A DNA stretch of 64,000 nt, taken from Halanaerobium saccharolyticum (GTDB taxonomy: Bacteria > Bacillota > Halanaerobiia > Halanaerobiales > Halanaerobiaceae). Position numbers and translations under genes: made by a program. The first letter of the stretch is position 1; every line of letters begins with the position of its first letter. This document shows positions 52,697 through 60,767 of the stretch, in pieces. The notes below the pieces were generated by a model. It ran no database searches, was not told where the DNA came from, and saw only the letters and a list, made by a program, of their open reading frames with translations. The stretch is taken from assembly GCF_003053565.1 (NCBI RefSeq), contig NZ_QAXS01000001.1:186001-250000 (forward strand), read 5' to 3'.

Positions 52697-54415
52697 TTGC
52701 TAAGAAGTCAGGAAATTAGAAAACAGGGTCCAGAAATTGATGCTCTGCGGATGGGAATGGACTGGAAGGCAGAAGACTTAGATAAAATGCAGATTGTAAT
52801 TGCCAATACATATGGTAATGGCCACCCAGGAAGTTTTCATCTTGATAAATATGTAAATATCTTAAAAGAAGAATTAAAATTAAATGAGGTAATGGGAAGT
52901 AGAATGACAACTTCAGATATCTGTGATGGTATAGCTCAGGGCCATGATGGGATGAATTATTCCCTTGTTTCCAGAGAAATGATTGCCAATATGGTTGAGA
53001 TTCAGGCGATGGCAGCACCCTATGATGGAATTGCCTTATTTTCCAGCTGTGATAAATCGGTGCCTGCTCATCTGATGTCAATCATGCGCCTTGATTTACC
53101 GGCTGTGCATATTCCGGGTGGCTCGATGGCTCCGGGGCCTGACGGCTTAACTCTGGAAATGATCGGTACCTATTCTGCCGAACTGCAGCGGGGTGAGATT
53201 ACAGAAGAAGAGTTTAAACAGTATCAGTATTCTGCCTGTCCGAGCTGTGGAGCCTGTCAGTTTATGGGCACAGCTTCCACAATGCAGCTGATGGCAGAAG
53301 CTCTGGGGCTTGCACTTCCCGGGGCAGCTTTAGTTCCTTCTACCAGCCCGGCTTTAGAGGCGATGACAAAAGAGTCAGGCCATTATTTAATCGAGCTGGT
53401 TAAAAAAGGATTAAAACCCTCAGATATTATTACCCGCAAGTCATTCGAAAACGCGATTATGATCCATGCAGCTATCGGCGGCTCGACCAACGCTCTGCTC
53501 CACCTGCCGGCTATCGCTCATGAGTTCGGGATCGAAATTGAGCTGGATGAATTTGATGAAATTCACCGCCGGGTACCCTTTATCGCCAATGTTAAAACAA
53601 GTGGCCAGTATCCGACCCATTATTTCTGGTATGCAGGTGGACTGCCAGCAGTAATGAAGGAACTTAAAGATTATCTGCACCTGGATCAGCTGACAGTTAC
53701 CGGAAAGACTCTGGCTGAGAATCTTGCAGAGCTGGAGAAATTTAGTTACTTAGAATATATGGAAAGTGAAGCACCTGCCAACCTGCCGGATGATGTGATT
53801 TATCCTGCGGCTGCCCCCTTAAATCAGGAAGGATCGGTGGCAATTCTAAAAGGTAATCTGGCCCCGATGGGTGCAGTTGTTAAACATTCAGCAGTAGAGC
53901 CAGAAATGCACGAATTTGTTGGTCGGGTAAAAGCCTTTGATACAGAAGAAGAAGCTTTAGAAGCTGTTTTATCAGGCGAGATTGTCTCCGGTGATGCAGT
54001 AATCATTCGTTATGAAGGCCCCAAAGGTACGGGAATGCCAGAAATGTTCTACACCAGTGAGGCCATAGCTTCAGATGAAGTTTTAAATACTTCGACAGCT
54101 TTAATTACAGATGGCCGCTACTCCGGTGCCACCCGCGGACCGGCAATTGGACATGTGTCCCCGGAGGCGGTTGATGGTGGTCCGATCGCACTGGTTGAAG
54201 ACGGAGATCTTTTAGAAATTAATATTCCGGAGCGGAAGTTAAATCTAATTGGCATTGCCGGCGAAGAAAAAACTGAGGCAGAAATAGATGAAATTCTGGC
54301 TGCCAGAAGAGAAAAGTGGCAGCGGCCTGAGCCTAAATTTAACCGAGGTACTTTAGGCTTATATGTCCGCCATGCTGAACCGGCTGCTAAAGGAGCTTAT
54401 ATCGGTCTGGAATAA
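52697..54415 (+). CDS. IlvD/Edd family sugar-acid dehydratase
   Basis: An iron-sulfur dehydratase of 572 residues. Candidate cluster ligands are the Cys in SSCDKSVPAH and those in YSACPSCGACQFMGTASTM. The C-terminal part has VSGDAVIIRYEGPKGTGMPEM and LITDGRYSGATRGPAIGHVSPEA, family signatures. IlvD acts on dihydroxy acids of branched-chain amino-acid synthesis, while Edd and xylonate/arabinonate dehydratases act on aldonates. The setting with a TRAP importer, DgoD and LarA-like epimerase favours an aldonate. That makes two unrelated dehydratases in one operon. TTG start with AAGGAG 9 nt upstream. Confidence 0.88.
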   Translation: MLRSQEIRKQGPEIDALRMGMDWKAEDLDKMQIVIANTYGNGHPGSFHLDKYVNILKEELKLNEVMGSRMTTSDICDGIAQGHDGMNYSLVSREMIANMVEIQAMAAPYDGIALFSSCDKSVPAHLMSIMRLDLPAVHIPGGSMAPGPDGLTLEMIGTYSAELQRGEITEEEFKQYQYSACPSCGACQFMGTASTMQLMAEALGLALPGAALVPSTSPALEAMTKESGHYLIELVKKGLKPSDIITRKSFENAIMIHAAIGGSTNALLHLPAIAHEFGIEIELDEFDEIHRRVPFIANVKTSGQYPTHYFWYAGGLPAVMKELKDYLHLDQLTVTGKTLAENLAELEKFSYLEYMESEAPANLPDDVIYPAAAPLNQEGSVAILKGNLAPMGAVVKHSAVEPEMHEFVGRVKAFDTEEEALEAVLSGEIVSGDAVIIRYEGPKGTGMPEMFYTSEAIASDEVLNTSTALITDGRYSGATRGPAIGHVSPEAVDGGPIALVEDGDLLEINIPERKLNLIGIAGEEKTEAEIDEILAARREKWQRPEPKFNRGTLGLYVRHAEPAAKGAYIGLE

Positions 54416-54458
54416 ATATTTTGCTTGAAGCTGAAAGAATACAAAAGAGGTGAAAAAG

Positions 54459-55568
54459 ATGGCTAAAAAAGTTCATTTAGACCCCCAGACTGCTTATCTG
54501 CAGGCTGCACCGGCTCAGTATATCAACGAAAAGGGTATTTTAAAAAAGGCCGGAGCCTATGTCAGTGAATGGGGAGCAAGAGTTTTAATCAGTGGTGGTG
54601 TGCGAGCACTTAAAGCAGCTGAAAAAGAACTAACTGAGTCTTTAGATGAATCTGGAATTTACTGGGAGAAAAATGTTTTTAAGGGTGAAGTTTCTCAGTC
54701 AAATATAGATCTTATTAAGGAAAAAGCAGAGAAGATGAATGCCGATCTGATTATTGGTGTCGGGGGAGGAAAGGCAATCGATACTGCCAAGGCAGCTGCC
54801 GAAGATCTGCGCCTGCCGGTGGCAGCAGTGCCGACAATTGCAGCTACCTGTGCCGCTGGTTCAGCCTTTGCTGTAGTTTACACAGAAGACGGCCAGTTTG
54901 AGCGTGATTATTTTATGACTCAAAATCCGCGCCTGGTAATGGTTGACCCTGAGATTATTGCCGAAGCACCGGCTAAGTATCTAAAATCCGGTATTTTAGA
55001 CTCCCTTGCCAAGTGGTATGAGGGCAAAGCTGTAGAAAGTGGAATCGAAAACCCGAGTCTGGAAACAGTTGTCGCCATGAATCTGGCTGAAATCTTATAC
55101 AACAAAATGCGGGAGGAAGCGATTACTGCCGTTGAGCAGTGTGAAAACAATGAGCTCGGTCCGGAACTAAAAGAAGTTATTGATTTAAATATCTATCTGA
55201 CTACAATTATTCAGAGCCTGGGCCAGAATACTTCCCGGGGAGCAGCAGCTCACGGTATTCACAATGGTATGACCGCAATTCCCGAATCACATGAGCTTTT
55301 ACACGGTTTAAAAGTTGGATATGGAATTATCGTTCAGCTTTATCTGGAAGCAAAGCCACAGGACTATATAGATGATGTAATTGACTTCTTTAATCAGCTG
55401 GGTTTATTTCCTTCCTTTAAAGGTCTGGGACTTCCCTTCAGCGAAGAAAACCTCAATAAAACAGCTGCCAAATCGGTTAACGATACAGTAATGCTTAAGA
55501 TGCCGATTAAAGTAACTGAAGAGATGATTATTGAGGCCATGAAGAAGGTAGAGGCAGAGGTTAATTAG
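54459..55568 (+). CDS. Iron-containing alcohol dehydrogenase, glycerol dehydrogenase (GldA)-like
   Basis: A 369-residue NAD-dependent group III dehydrogenase. IIGVGGGKAIDTAKAAA is the dinucleotide loop, and VPTIAATCAAGSAFAV lies near the nicotinamide. Probable metal ligands are the Asp in GILDSLAKW and the His residues in AAHGIHNGMT and SHELLHGLKVGYGI, as in GldA. Substrates in this group are polyols, hydroxy ketones and some hydroxy acids. As last gene of the sugar-acid run it may reduce or oxidise a pathway intermediate, which cannot be specified. The frame is open from GTG 54450; ATG 54459, 6 nt after AGAGGTG, is chosen. Confidence 0.87.
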   Translation: MAKKVHLDPQTAYLQAAPAQYINEKGILKKAGAYVSEWGARVLISGGVRALKAAEKELTESLDESGIYWEKNVFKGEVSQSNIDLIKEKAEKMNADLIIGVGGGKAIDTAKAAAEDLRLPVAAVPTIAATCAAGSAFAVVYTEDGQFERDYFMTQNPRLVMVDPEIIAEAPAKYLKSGILDSLAKWYEGKAVESGIENPSLETVVAMNLAEILYNKMREEAITAVEQCENNELGPELKEVIDLNIYLTTIIQSLGQNTSRGAAAHGIHNGMTAIPESHELLHGLKVGYGIIVQLYLEAKPQDYIDDVIDFFNQLGLFPSFKGLGLPFSEENLNKTAAKSVNDTVMLKMPIKVTEEMIIEAMKKVEAEVN

Positions 55569-55612
55569 TTTTAAAATAAAAGTCAATAAAATTTCTCCCT
55601 CCGAGGAATTTA

Positions 55613-55656
55613 AAAAAGCCAGTCCCCAAAATGTAGGGGCTGGCTTTGCTTTTTTA
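55613..55656. terminator. Bidirectional terminator between the sugar-acid operon and cheR
   Basis: AAAGCCAGTCCCC pairs with GGGGCTGGCTTT (one unpaired base) around an 8-nt loop, with A- and T-runs at the two sides. It can serve both convergent units. Confidence 0.8.
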
Positions 55657-55720
55657 AGGTATAATAAATCCAGCTGCTGTAAAGTGAGTATCTAAGCTTA
55701 GAGCATATTTTAGTTCTAAT

Positions 55721-56506
55721 TTATCCTTCATATTTATAAAAAGACTGAAAGATCTTATCCAGTCCGTATTTCTCGGGTGAGAAAATATATTCCGTATTGC
55801 CGAGGAAAAAGTAACCTCCCGGATTTAAAACTGAGGTAAATTTATTGATCAGCTGGTCTTTCATATCCTTAGTCAGGTAGATAAAAAAGTTGCGGCTTAA
55901 AATTAAATCCCAGTCATTTTTAAAGCGGGCGTTGATTAAATCTGTCTGCTCAAAATTAACCAGCCGCTTGATTTCAGAGCTTAGGACATAAGTTTTGCCG
56001 TCACTGCTTTCTTTAAAATATTTGTCTAAAATCTTATCTGAGACATTTTTCAGGGAGTTCTCTTTATATTCTGCTCTGCGTGCCTTATCTAAAATTGTAT
56101 GGTCTAAATCTGTAGCATAGATTTTAAATTTAGTCGGACTGATTCCCATTTCCTTTAAAATAATGGCCAGTGTATAGGGCTCTGAACCGTTAGAGCAGGG
56201 GGCACTCCAGATATTAACCCTGTTCTTTTCTTCAAATAATTTCGGAAAAACTTCTGCCTCTAAAAACTCAAAATTCTCCGGGTTGCGGAAAAATTCCGAG
56301 GTGTTGATCGTAAAGTGGTTTAAATAAGCATCTTTAAATTCACTGTCATTTTTAATCAAATCAAGACACTGGTCAAAATCTTCAATCTGATACCTGCGCA
56401 TCAGACTCTTGGTTCTTCTTTCTACTCGATCCAGTTTGTAGCCGTCCAGATCAATATTTAAAATTCTCTTTGCCTGGTCCTTAAATTCTGTAAAATTGAT
56501 CCCCAT
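55721..56506 (-). CDS. cheR: Chemotaxis protein methyltransferase CheR
   Basis: A 261-residue enzyme that methylates glutamates of chemoreceptors using S-adenosylmethionine. The N-terminal helical domain (about 1-75) contains KLDRVERRTKSLMRRY, the receptor-binding basic face. The catalytic domain has NTSEFFRNPENFEFL, IWSAPCSNGSEPYTLAIIL (the SAM loop), FKIYATDLDHTILDKARRAEY and DLILSRNFFIYL. All are standard CheR motifs. Its ribosome site GGAGGG is part of the end of cheB, 6 bases upstream, so the two genes are cotranscribed. No receptor, cheA or cheW gene is in the window. Confidence 0.95.
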   Translation of the reverse strand: MGINFTEFKDQAKRILNIDLDGYKLDRVERRTKSLMRRYQIEDFDQCLDLIKNDSEFKDAYLNHFTINTSEFFRNPENFEFLEAEVFPKLFEEKNRVNIWSAPCSNGSEPYTLAIILKEMGISPTKFKIYATDLDHTILDKARRAEYKENSLKNVSDKILDKYFKESSDGKTYVLSSEIKRLVNFEQTDLINARFKNDWDLILSRNFFIYLTKDMKDQLINKFTSVLNPGGYFFLGNTEYIFSPEKYGLDKIFQSFYKYEG

Positions 56507-56512
56507 TAATAT

Positions 56513-57523
56513 TTATCCCTCCACAATTTCTGTGATTCTGCTGCCAATTTCATCTATTCTTTTGATTTCATGGTAGGCATCAGCCTTTGCTGCAGCTGAA
56601 GGCATACCATAAACCAGTGCAGTCTCTTTAGACTCTATTATACCATATCCACCATTATTTACAATTGCCGACATTCCTTCGGCCCCATCATGACCCATTC
56701 CGGTTAGAATAACCCCTAAGAGCCTCTCTCCGCTGAAGTGATCGGCAAGACTCTTCATCATATAATCAACACAGGGGCGAACACCGTGCAGTCTTTCTTT
56801 CTGGTTTAGCCGCACCCGGCCCTGCTCGTCAATTTCTAAATGGTAATCTCCCGGGGCTAAAAGTCCGTGGACCGGCTGCAGCTGGTCACCTTCAGCTGCT
56901 TCTTTAATTTTGAGCCCGGAGATATTGTTTAGCCTCTCAGCCAGGGTCTCTGTAAAACCGGCCGGCATATGCTGAACAATCACAAAGGCGGCAGGAGAGT
57001 TTTCACCAATATCAGCAAAAAGCTTATTTAAAGCCCGGGGTCCGCCGGAAGATGAGCCGACAGCCACAATTGGAAAGTCGCTGCTTTTTTGAATAGACTT
57101 TTTTCGGTGCTTTCTATTTTTAAGCCTCCCATTTGAATCAGCAGCTGCCTTTAACTTGCGCAGCAGTTCTTCTTTGATCGAGTCAATATTTAAAGAAATT
57201 GAACCCGAAGGTTTGGGAATAAAATCAAAGGCTCCCAGCTCCAGGGCTCTAAATACTGTTTCGCGGTTATCAAGGGCACTGACCATAATCACCGGGATCT
57301 CCGGATATTTATCTTTAACAATTTCTAAGGTTTCCAGCCCATTCAGCTTCGGCATTTCAACATCAAGCATCAAAAGATCCACATCTATTTTTTTCAATTT
57401 ACGGAGGGCATCCTGGCCGTTATAAGCGGTTGCTGCGACTTTTAACTCTGCGTCTTTTTCAATAGTATCTGAAAATATTTTCCGCATAAAAGCAGAATCA
57501 TCACAGATCAAAACTTTAAGCAT
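56513..57523 (-). CDS. cheB: Chemotaxis response regulator protein-glutamate methylesterase CheB
   Basis: A 336-residue two-domain protein that removes methyl groups from receptors when phosphorylated. The receiver domain (1-120) has the acidic pair in ICDDSAFMRK, the phospho-acceptor Asp in LLMLDVEMPKLNGLE and the conserved Lys in FIPKPSG. The methylesterase domain (about 150-335) has the catalytic triad: Ser in VGSSSGGPRAL, His in QHMPAGFTE and Asp in TGMGHDGAEG. It is the first gene of the cheB-cheR pair, with AAGGAGG before the ATG, and is divergent from the YvyF-like gene. Confidence 0.96.
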   Translation of the reverse strand: MLKVLICDDSAFMRKIFSDTIEKDAELKVAATAYNGQDALRKLKKIDVDLLMLDVEMPKLNGLETLEIVKDKYPEIPVIMVSALDNRETVFRALELGAFDFIPKPSGSISLNIDSIKEELLRKLKAAADSNGRLKNRKHRKKSIQKSSDFPIVAVGSSSGGPRALNKLFADIGENSPAAFVIVQHMPAGFTETLAERLNNISGLKIKEAAEGDQLQPVHGLLAPGDYHLEIDEQGRVRLNQKERLHGVRPCVDYMMKSLADHFSGERLLGVILTGMGHDGAEGMSAIVNNGGYGIIESKETALVYGMPSAAAKADAYHEIKRIDEIGSRITEIVEG

Positions 57524-57762
57524 TATTTTAACCTCCTTTTAGTCTCTGTCTCTAAATAATATATTCTTTGTCTGCCTTCAAAAACCTCTTTAAAATATCT
57601 GATAATCCCGGGCTAAATTATCGGAGTCTGCTGAATTTGTCAAAAAATGTCTGAAAAACTCTGGAGCCTTAAATGACTCTGTGTTATAATATAAATAACA
57701 GAAATTTAAAAATAATGCTTTATTTTAAGTTTTTAGAAAATATCTAATAGGGAGTGAGGTAA

Positions 57763-58167
57763 ATGGATCTCATAAATTGTAGGGAATGCGGCAAATTATT
57801 TTCTTCCAGCGGCCAGAAGGTCTGTCCCGACTGCCGCCAGAGTGAAGAGGAGAAGTTTCAGCTGGTTAAGGAATATCTCTGGGAAAATCCCAATTCAACT
57901 GTCAAAAAAGTTTCTGTGGAGACAGGAGTCGAAGAAGAGCTGATTATCAAGTTCATGCGGGAAGAGAGGCTTGCCTCTGAGGGGCTGGTTGTAGATTACA
58001 GCCTCAAATGTAAGCGCTGTGGAACTGAAATTAAGTCCGGATTATTCTGTAAGAGCTGTCGGACAAAGATGATCAGTGACTTTAATCAGAGTGATGACCC
58101 GGCGGAAGAGCGGAAAAGTAAAAGTGAAAAGATGTTTTTAAAGGACCGCTTTAAAAGAAATAAATAG
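57763..58167 (+). CDS. YvyF-like flagellar-operon zinc-ribbon protein (TIGR03826 type)
   Basis: A 134-residue protein. The N-terminal zinc ribbon is CRECGKLFSSSGQKVCPDC (7-25). A helix-turn-helix-like middle resembles YvyF (NPNSTVKKVSVETGVEEELIIKFMREERL), and a second four-cysteine ribbon is CKRCGTEIKSGLFCKSC. In Bacillus yvyF lies just before flgM in the late flagellar operon, but no flgM follows here. Role unknown, possibly regulatory. Its place beside cheB, divergently oriented, keeps the motility theme. A terminator follows. Confidence 0.78.
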   Translation: MDLINCRECGKLFSSSGQKVCPDCRQSEEEKFQLVKEYLWENPNSTVKKVSVETGVEEELIIKFMREERLASEGLVVDYSLKCKRCGTEIKSGLFCKSCRTKMISDFNQSDDPAEERKSKSEKMFLKDRFKRNK

Positions 58168-58199
58168 GATATCTATTCTTTAAGCAGCTAAATTAAAGC

Positions 58200-58244
58200 A
58201 TCAGGCTGAAGATAGGAAGCTTAATTTTCAGTCTGATTATTTTT
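58200..58244 (+). terminator. Terminator after the YvyF-like gene
   Basis: ATCAGGCTGAA pairs with TTCAGTCTGAT (one G-U pair) around a 16-nt loop, followed by TATTTTT. Confidence 0.65.
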
Positions 58245-58287
58245 CAGTAAACAATTTTCGAAATAATCTTTTAATTTAACCAGGATA

Positions 58288-58337
58288 TGATATAATAATA
58301 ATTGGAGTTGAGTTTTTTTGCTTTAATTCGAATTCGA
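58288..58337 (+). promoter_or_regulatory. Promoter and candidate operator for the third ABC operon
   Basis: An extended -10 element TGATATAAT (TATAAT 58291-58296) has no good -35 match. The perfect palindrome TCGAATTCGA (58328-58337) lies about 30 bases downstream, where a repressor could block transcription. The leader to the start codon is about 150 nt. Confidence 0.45.
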
Positions 58338-58457
58338 TTTAGTTAAGCCTTAAAAATCAGAAAATTCGCTCAGTGGAGGTGGTAGCAGGCAATTGTAAAT
58401 TGAGATCTTATTTAAACATTTGTTAAAGTCTGAATAAAAAAATAAGGAGGACAAAAA

Positions 58458-59717
58458 ATGTTATTGAAAAAAAGTGCTTTGTTGAGTGTATTGGTGATGG
58501 TGGCTTTGCTTTTTGTCTTCAGTTTTTCAGCTATGGCTCAGGATGAAGAAGTAGAAATCTTTAGCTGGTGGACCGGTGGTGGAGAAGAAGAAGGTCTGAA
58601 TGCTTTAATTGAACTTTTCAACGAAGAATATCCTGATGTTGAAGTAATTAATGCGACAGTTGCCGGTGGTGCTGGCTCCAATGCTAAGGCTGTACTTAAA
58701 ACCAGAATGGTTGGGGGAAATCCTCCGGACTCATTCCAGGTTCACGGTGGAGCAGAACTAGTTGACACCTATGTTGAGACTGGATTGATGGAGCCAATTA
58801 CTGGCCTGCTGGAAGAGTGGGGAGTTAAAGATAAATTTAATCAGCAGATTTTAGAAATGTCTTCTTATGAAGGCGAATATTATTCTATCCCTGTTAATGT
58901 TCACCGCTCAAATGCTATGTTCTATAACAAAGAAGTACTTGCAGAAAATGATGTTGAACCTCCAACAGATTTAGCAAGCTTTAAAGAAGCTCTGGCTAAA
59001 CTGGACGAAGCTGGTGTAGTTCCACTTGCTCTTGGTGATACCAATAAGTGGCCTGCCGGTCAGATTTTTGAAACTTTACTGGTAGCTACCTTAGGTCCTG
59101 ACGGCTATAATGGCCTCTGGGATGGCAGCACAGCAGCTGATGATCCTGCTGTTAGAGAAGCACTTGTTCACTTTAATGATATTATGGAATATGTTAATGA
59201 TGACCACTCTGCTCTTACCTGGCAGGATGCCACTCAGTTAGTGCACGAAGGTGAAGCTGGATTTAATATTATGGGTGACTGGGCAGAAGGTTATCTTAAA
59301 ACCTTAGGCTGGACTCCAGGTGAAGAATTCGGCTGGATGCCGGTTCCAGGTACTGAAGGTTCCTTTGTAGTTGTAACTGATACCTTTGGTCTGCCAAAAG
59401 GTGCTCCAAATCCTGAAAACGCTAAGAAATGGTTAAAAACAATTGCCTCTAAAGAAGGTCAGGACACATTTAACCCAATTAAAGGTTCAATTCCTGCCCG
59501 TCTGGATGCAGATGAGAGCAAATATGATGCTTATCTAAGAGATACCATGGAAGATTTTGCAAATGATACCCTGACACCTTCTATCGTTCACGGTTCTGCA
59601 GCTCCAGAAGGATTTATCACAGCCATGAATGATACAATTAATGAATTTATTTCAACCGGTGATGTAGATCAGGCATTTGAAAAATTCCAGCAGAATCATG
59701 AAGAATATGTTAAGTAA
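58458..59717 (+). CDS. Sugar-binding protein of ABC importer (glucose/mannose-type)
   Basis: An exported binding protein, 419 residues, signal peptide ending at AMAQ (about 28). EIFSWWTGGGEEEGLNALIE, SFQVHGGAELVDTYVETGLM, PVNVHRSNAMFYNKEVL and FNIMGDWAEGYLKT resemble the glucose/mannose binders of Thermus and pseudomonads (GtsA type). It differs from the two UgpB-like binders in the window. GGAGG precedes the ATG. A strong GC-rich hairpin follows, before two permease genes. The sugar is not proven; downstream oxidoreductase and GalT genes suggest hexose use. Confidence 0.88.
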   Translation: MLLKKSALLSVLVMVALLFVFSFSAMAQDEEVEIFSWWTGGGEEEGLNALIELFNEEYPDVEVINATVAGGAGSNAKAVLKTRMVGGNPPDSFQVHGGAELVDTYVETGLMEPITGLLEEWGVKDKFNQQILEMSSYEGEYYSIPVNVHRSNAMFYNKEVLAENDVEPPTDLASFKEALAKLDEAGVVPLALGDTNKWPAGQIFETLLVATLGPDGYNGLWDGSTAADDPAVREALVHFNDIMEYVNDDHSALTWQDATQLVHEGEAGFNIMGDWAEGYLKTLGWTPGEEFGWMPVPGTEGSFVVVTDTFGLPKGAPNPENAKKWLKTIASKEGQDTFNPIKGSIPARLDADESKYDAYLRDTMEDFANDTLTPSIVHGSAAPEGFITAMNDTINEFISTGDVDQAFEKFQQNHEEYVK

Positions 59718-59791
59718 AGTTTAAAATTAGATTACTCAAATTAAGATTGTAATTTAATCCAGTAAATAATTCGGTAGAGAATGTAAATATC

Positions 59792-59819
59792 TCCCCTCCT
59801 GAGAGTACACAGGAGGGGA
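59792..59819 (+). terminator. Hairpin between sugar-binding protein and permease genes
   Basis: TCCCCTCCTG pairs perfectly with CAGGAGGGGA around an 8-nt loop, followed by AGATTTATTT. Like the hairpins at 29141 and 50786 it sits between a binding-protein gene and its permeases. Confidence 0.7.
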
Positions 59820-59843
59820 AGATTTATTTATGGAGTGATAGCT

Positions 59844-60764
59844 ATGAAAAGAAAACATAAAGAATCGCTTACTTCACTTGCAATTTTATCACCGTCAATA
59901 ATTACTCTGGCAGTATTTGTTTATGGCTTTATCAGCCGCAGTGTTCAGATTTCAATGCTTGACTGGGATACATTTGGCAGTTTTATGCGGAAGGCGAAGG
60001 ACTATGTTGGTCTAAAAAACTACATTGGACTGCTTCAGGAATCAAGGTTTCAAACAGATCTCTGGAACACACTTTATTTTACTCTCTTTTTTATTCTGGG
60101 CTGTCTGGCAATTGGAATTTTACTCTCTTTAATTTTAAATAATAAGCCGAAGGGCGGCTATTTTTTTCAGAATCTGTACCTTTTTCCAATGGCAATTTCC
60201 TTTGTTGTAACCGGTACAGTCTGGCGCTGGATTTTTGCTCCCGGCCGTCTGCCTAATGACCCCCGCGGGATTAACCTCCTTTTTGAACAGCTGGGGCTGG
60301 ATGCACTGCAGTGGGGCTGGTTTACCAGCACTTCAAGTTTTATGGGCTTTAATGTTGCCCTGGTAGCAGTTATTATTGCTGCTGTCTGGCAGTACTCCGG
60401 TTATACAATGGCCATGTGGCTTGCCGGTCTGCGCGGAATTGACCAGCAGCTGATCGAAGCAGCTCGGATTGATGGAGCCAGCAAATGGCAGGTTTTTACT
60501 AAAATACTATTTCCAATTCAAAAGCCAATTACTCTTTCGGCGATTATAGTACTGGCTCATGTTTCACTAAAAGCCTTTGCTCTAATCTATGCAATGACAG
60601 GTAGTGGACCAAACAATGTAACTGATATCCCTGCAGTCTATATGTTTGAGGCCACCTTTAGATCCAATCGTTATTCAACAGGTTCAGCAATTGCGATTGT
60701 GCTCTTAATGATGGTAGGACTGCTGATTATTCCATACCTGGTCAACAGCTTTAAGGAGGAGTAA
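59844..60764 (+). CDS. Sugar ABC transporter permease (first)
   Basis: A 306-residue permease with about six helices. The EAA loop is QLIEAARIDGASKWQVFTKILFPIQK. SLAILSPSIITLAVFVYGFI is the first helix, and FAPGRLPNDPRGINLLFEQLGLDALQW is the extracellular segment typical of glucose/mannose-type permeases. The frame is open to GTG 59835; ATG 59844, 8 nt after GGAG, is preferred. It is followed after three bases by the second permease. Confidence 0.92.
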   Translation: MKRKHKESLTSLAILSPSIITLAVFVYGFISRSVQISMLDWDTFGSFMRKAKDYVGLKNYIGLLQESRFQTDLWNTLYFTLFFILGCLAIGILLSLILNNKPKGGYFFQNLYLFPMAISFVVTGTVWRWIFAPGRLPNDPRGINLLFEQLGLDALQWGWFTSTSSFMGFNVALVAVIIAAVWQYSGYTMAMWLAGLRGIDQQLIEAARIDGASKWQVFTKILFPIQKPITLSAIIVLAHVSLKAFALIYAMTGSGPNNVTDIPAVYMFEATFRSNRYSTGSAIAIVLLMMVGLLIIPYLVNSFKEE

Positions 60765-60767
60765 GCA

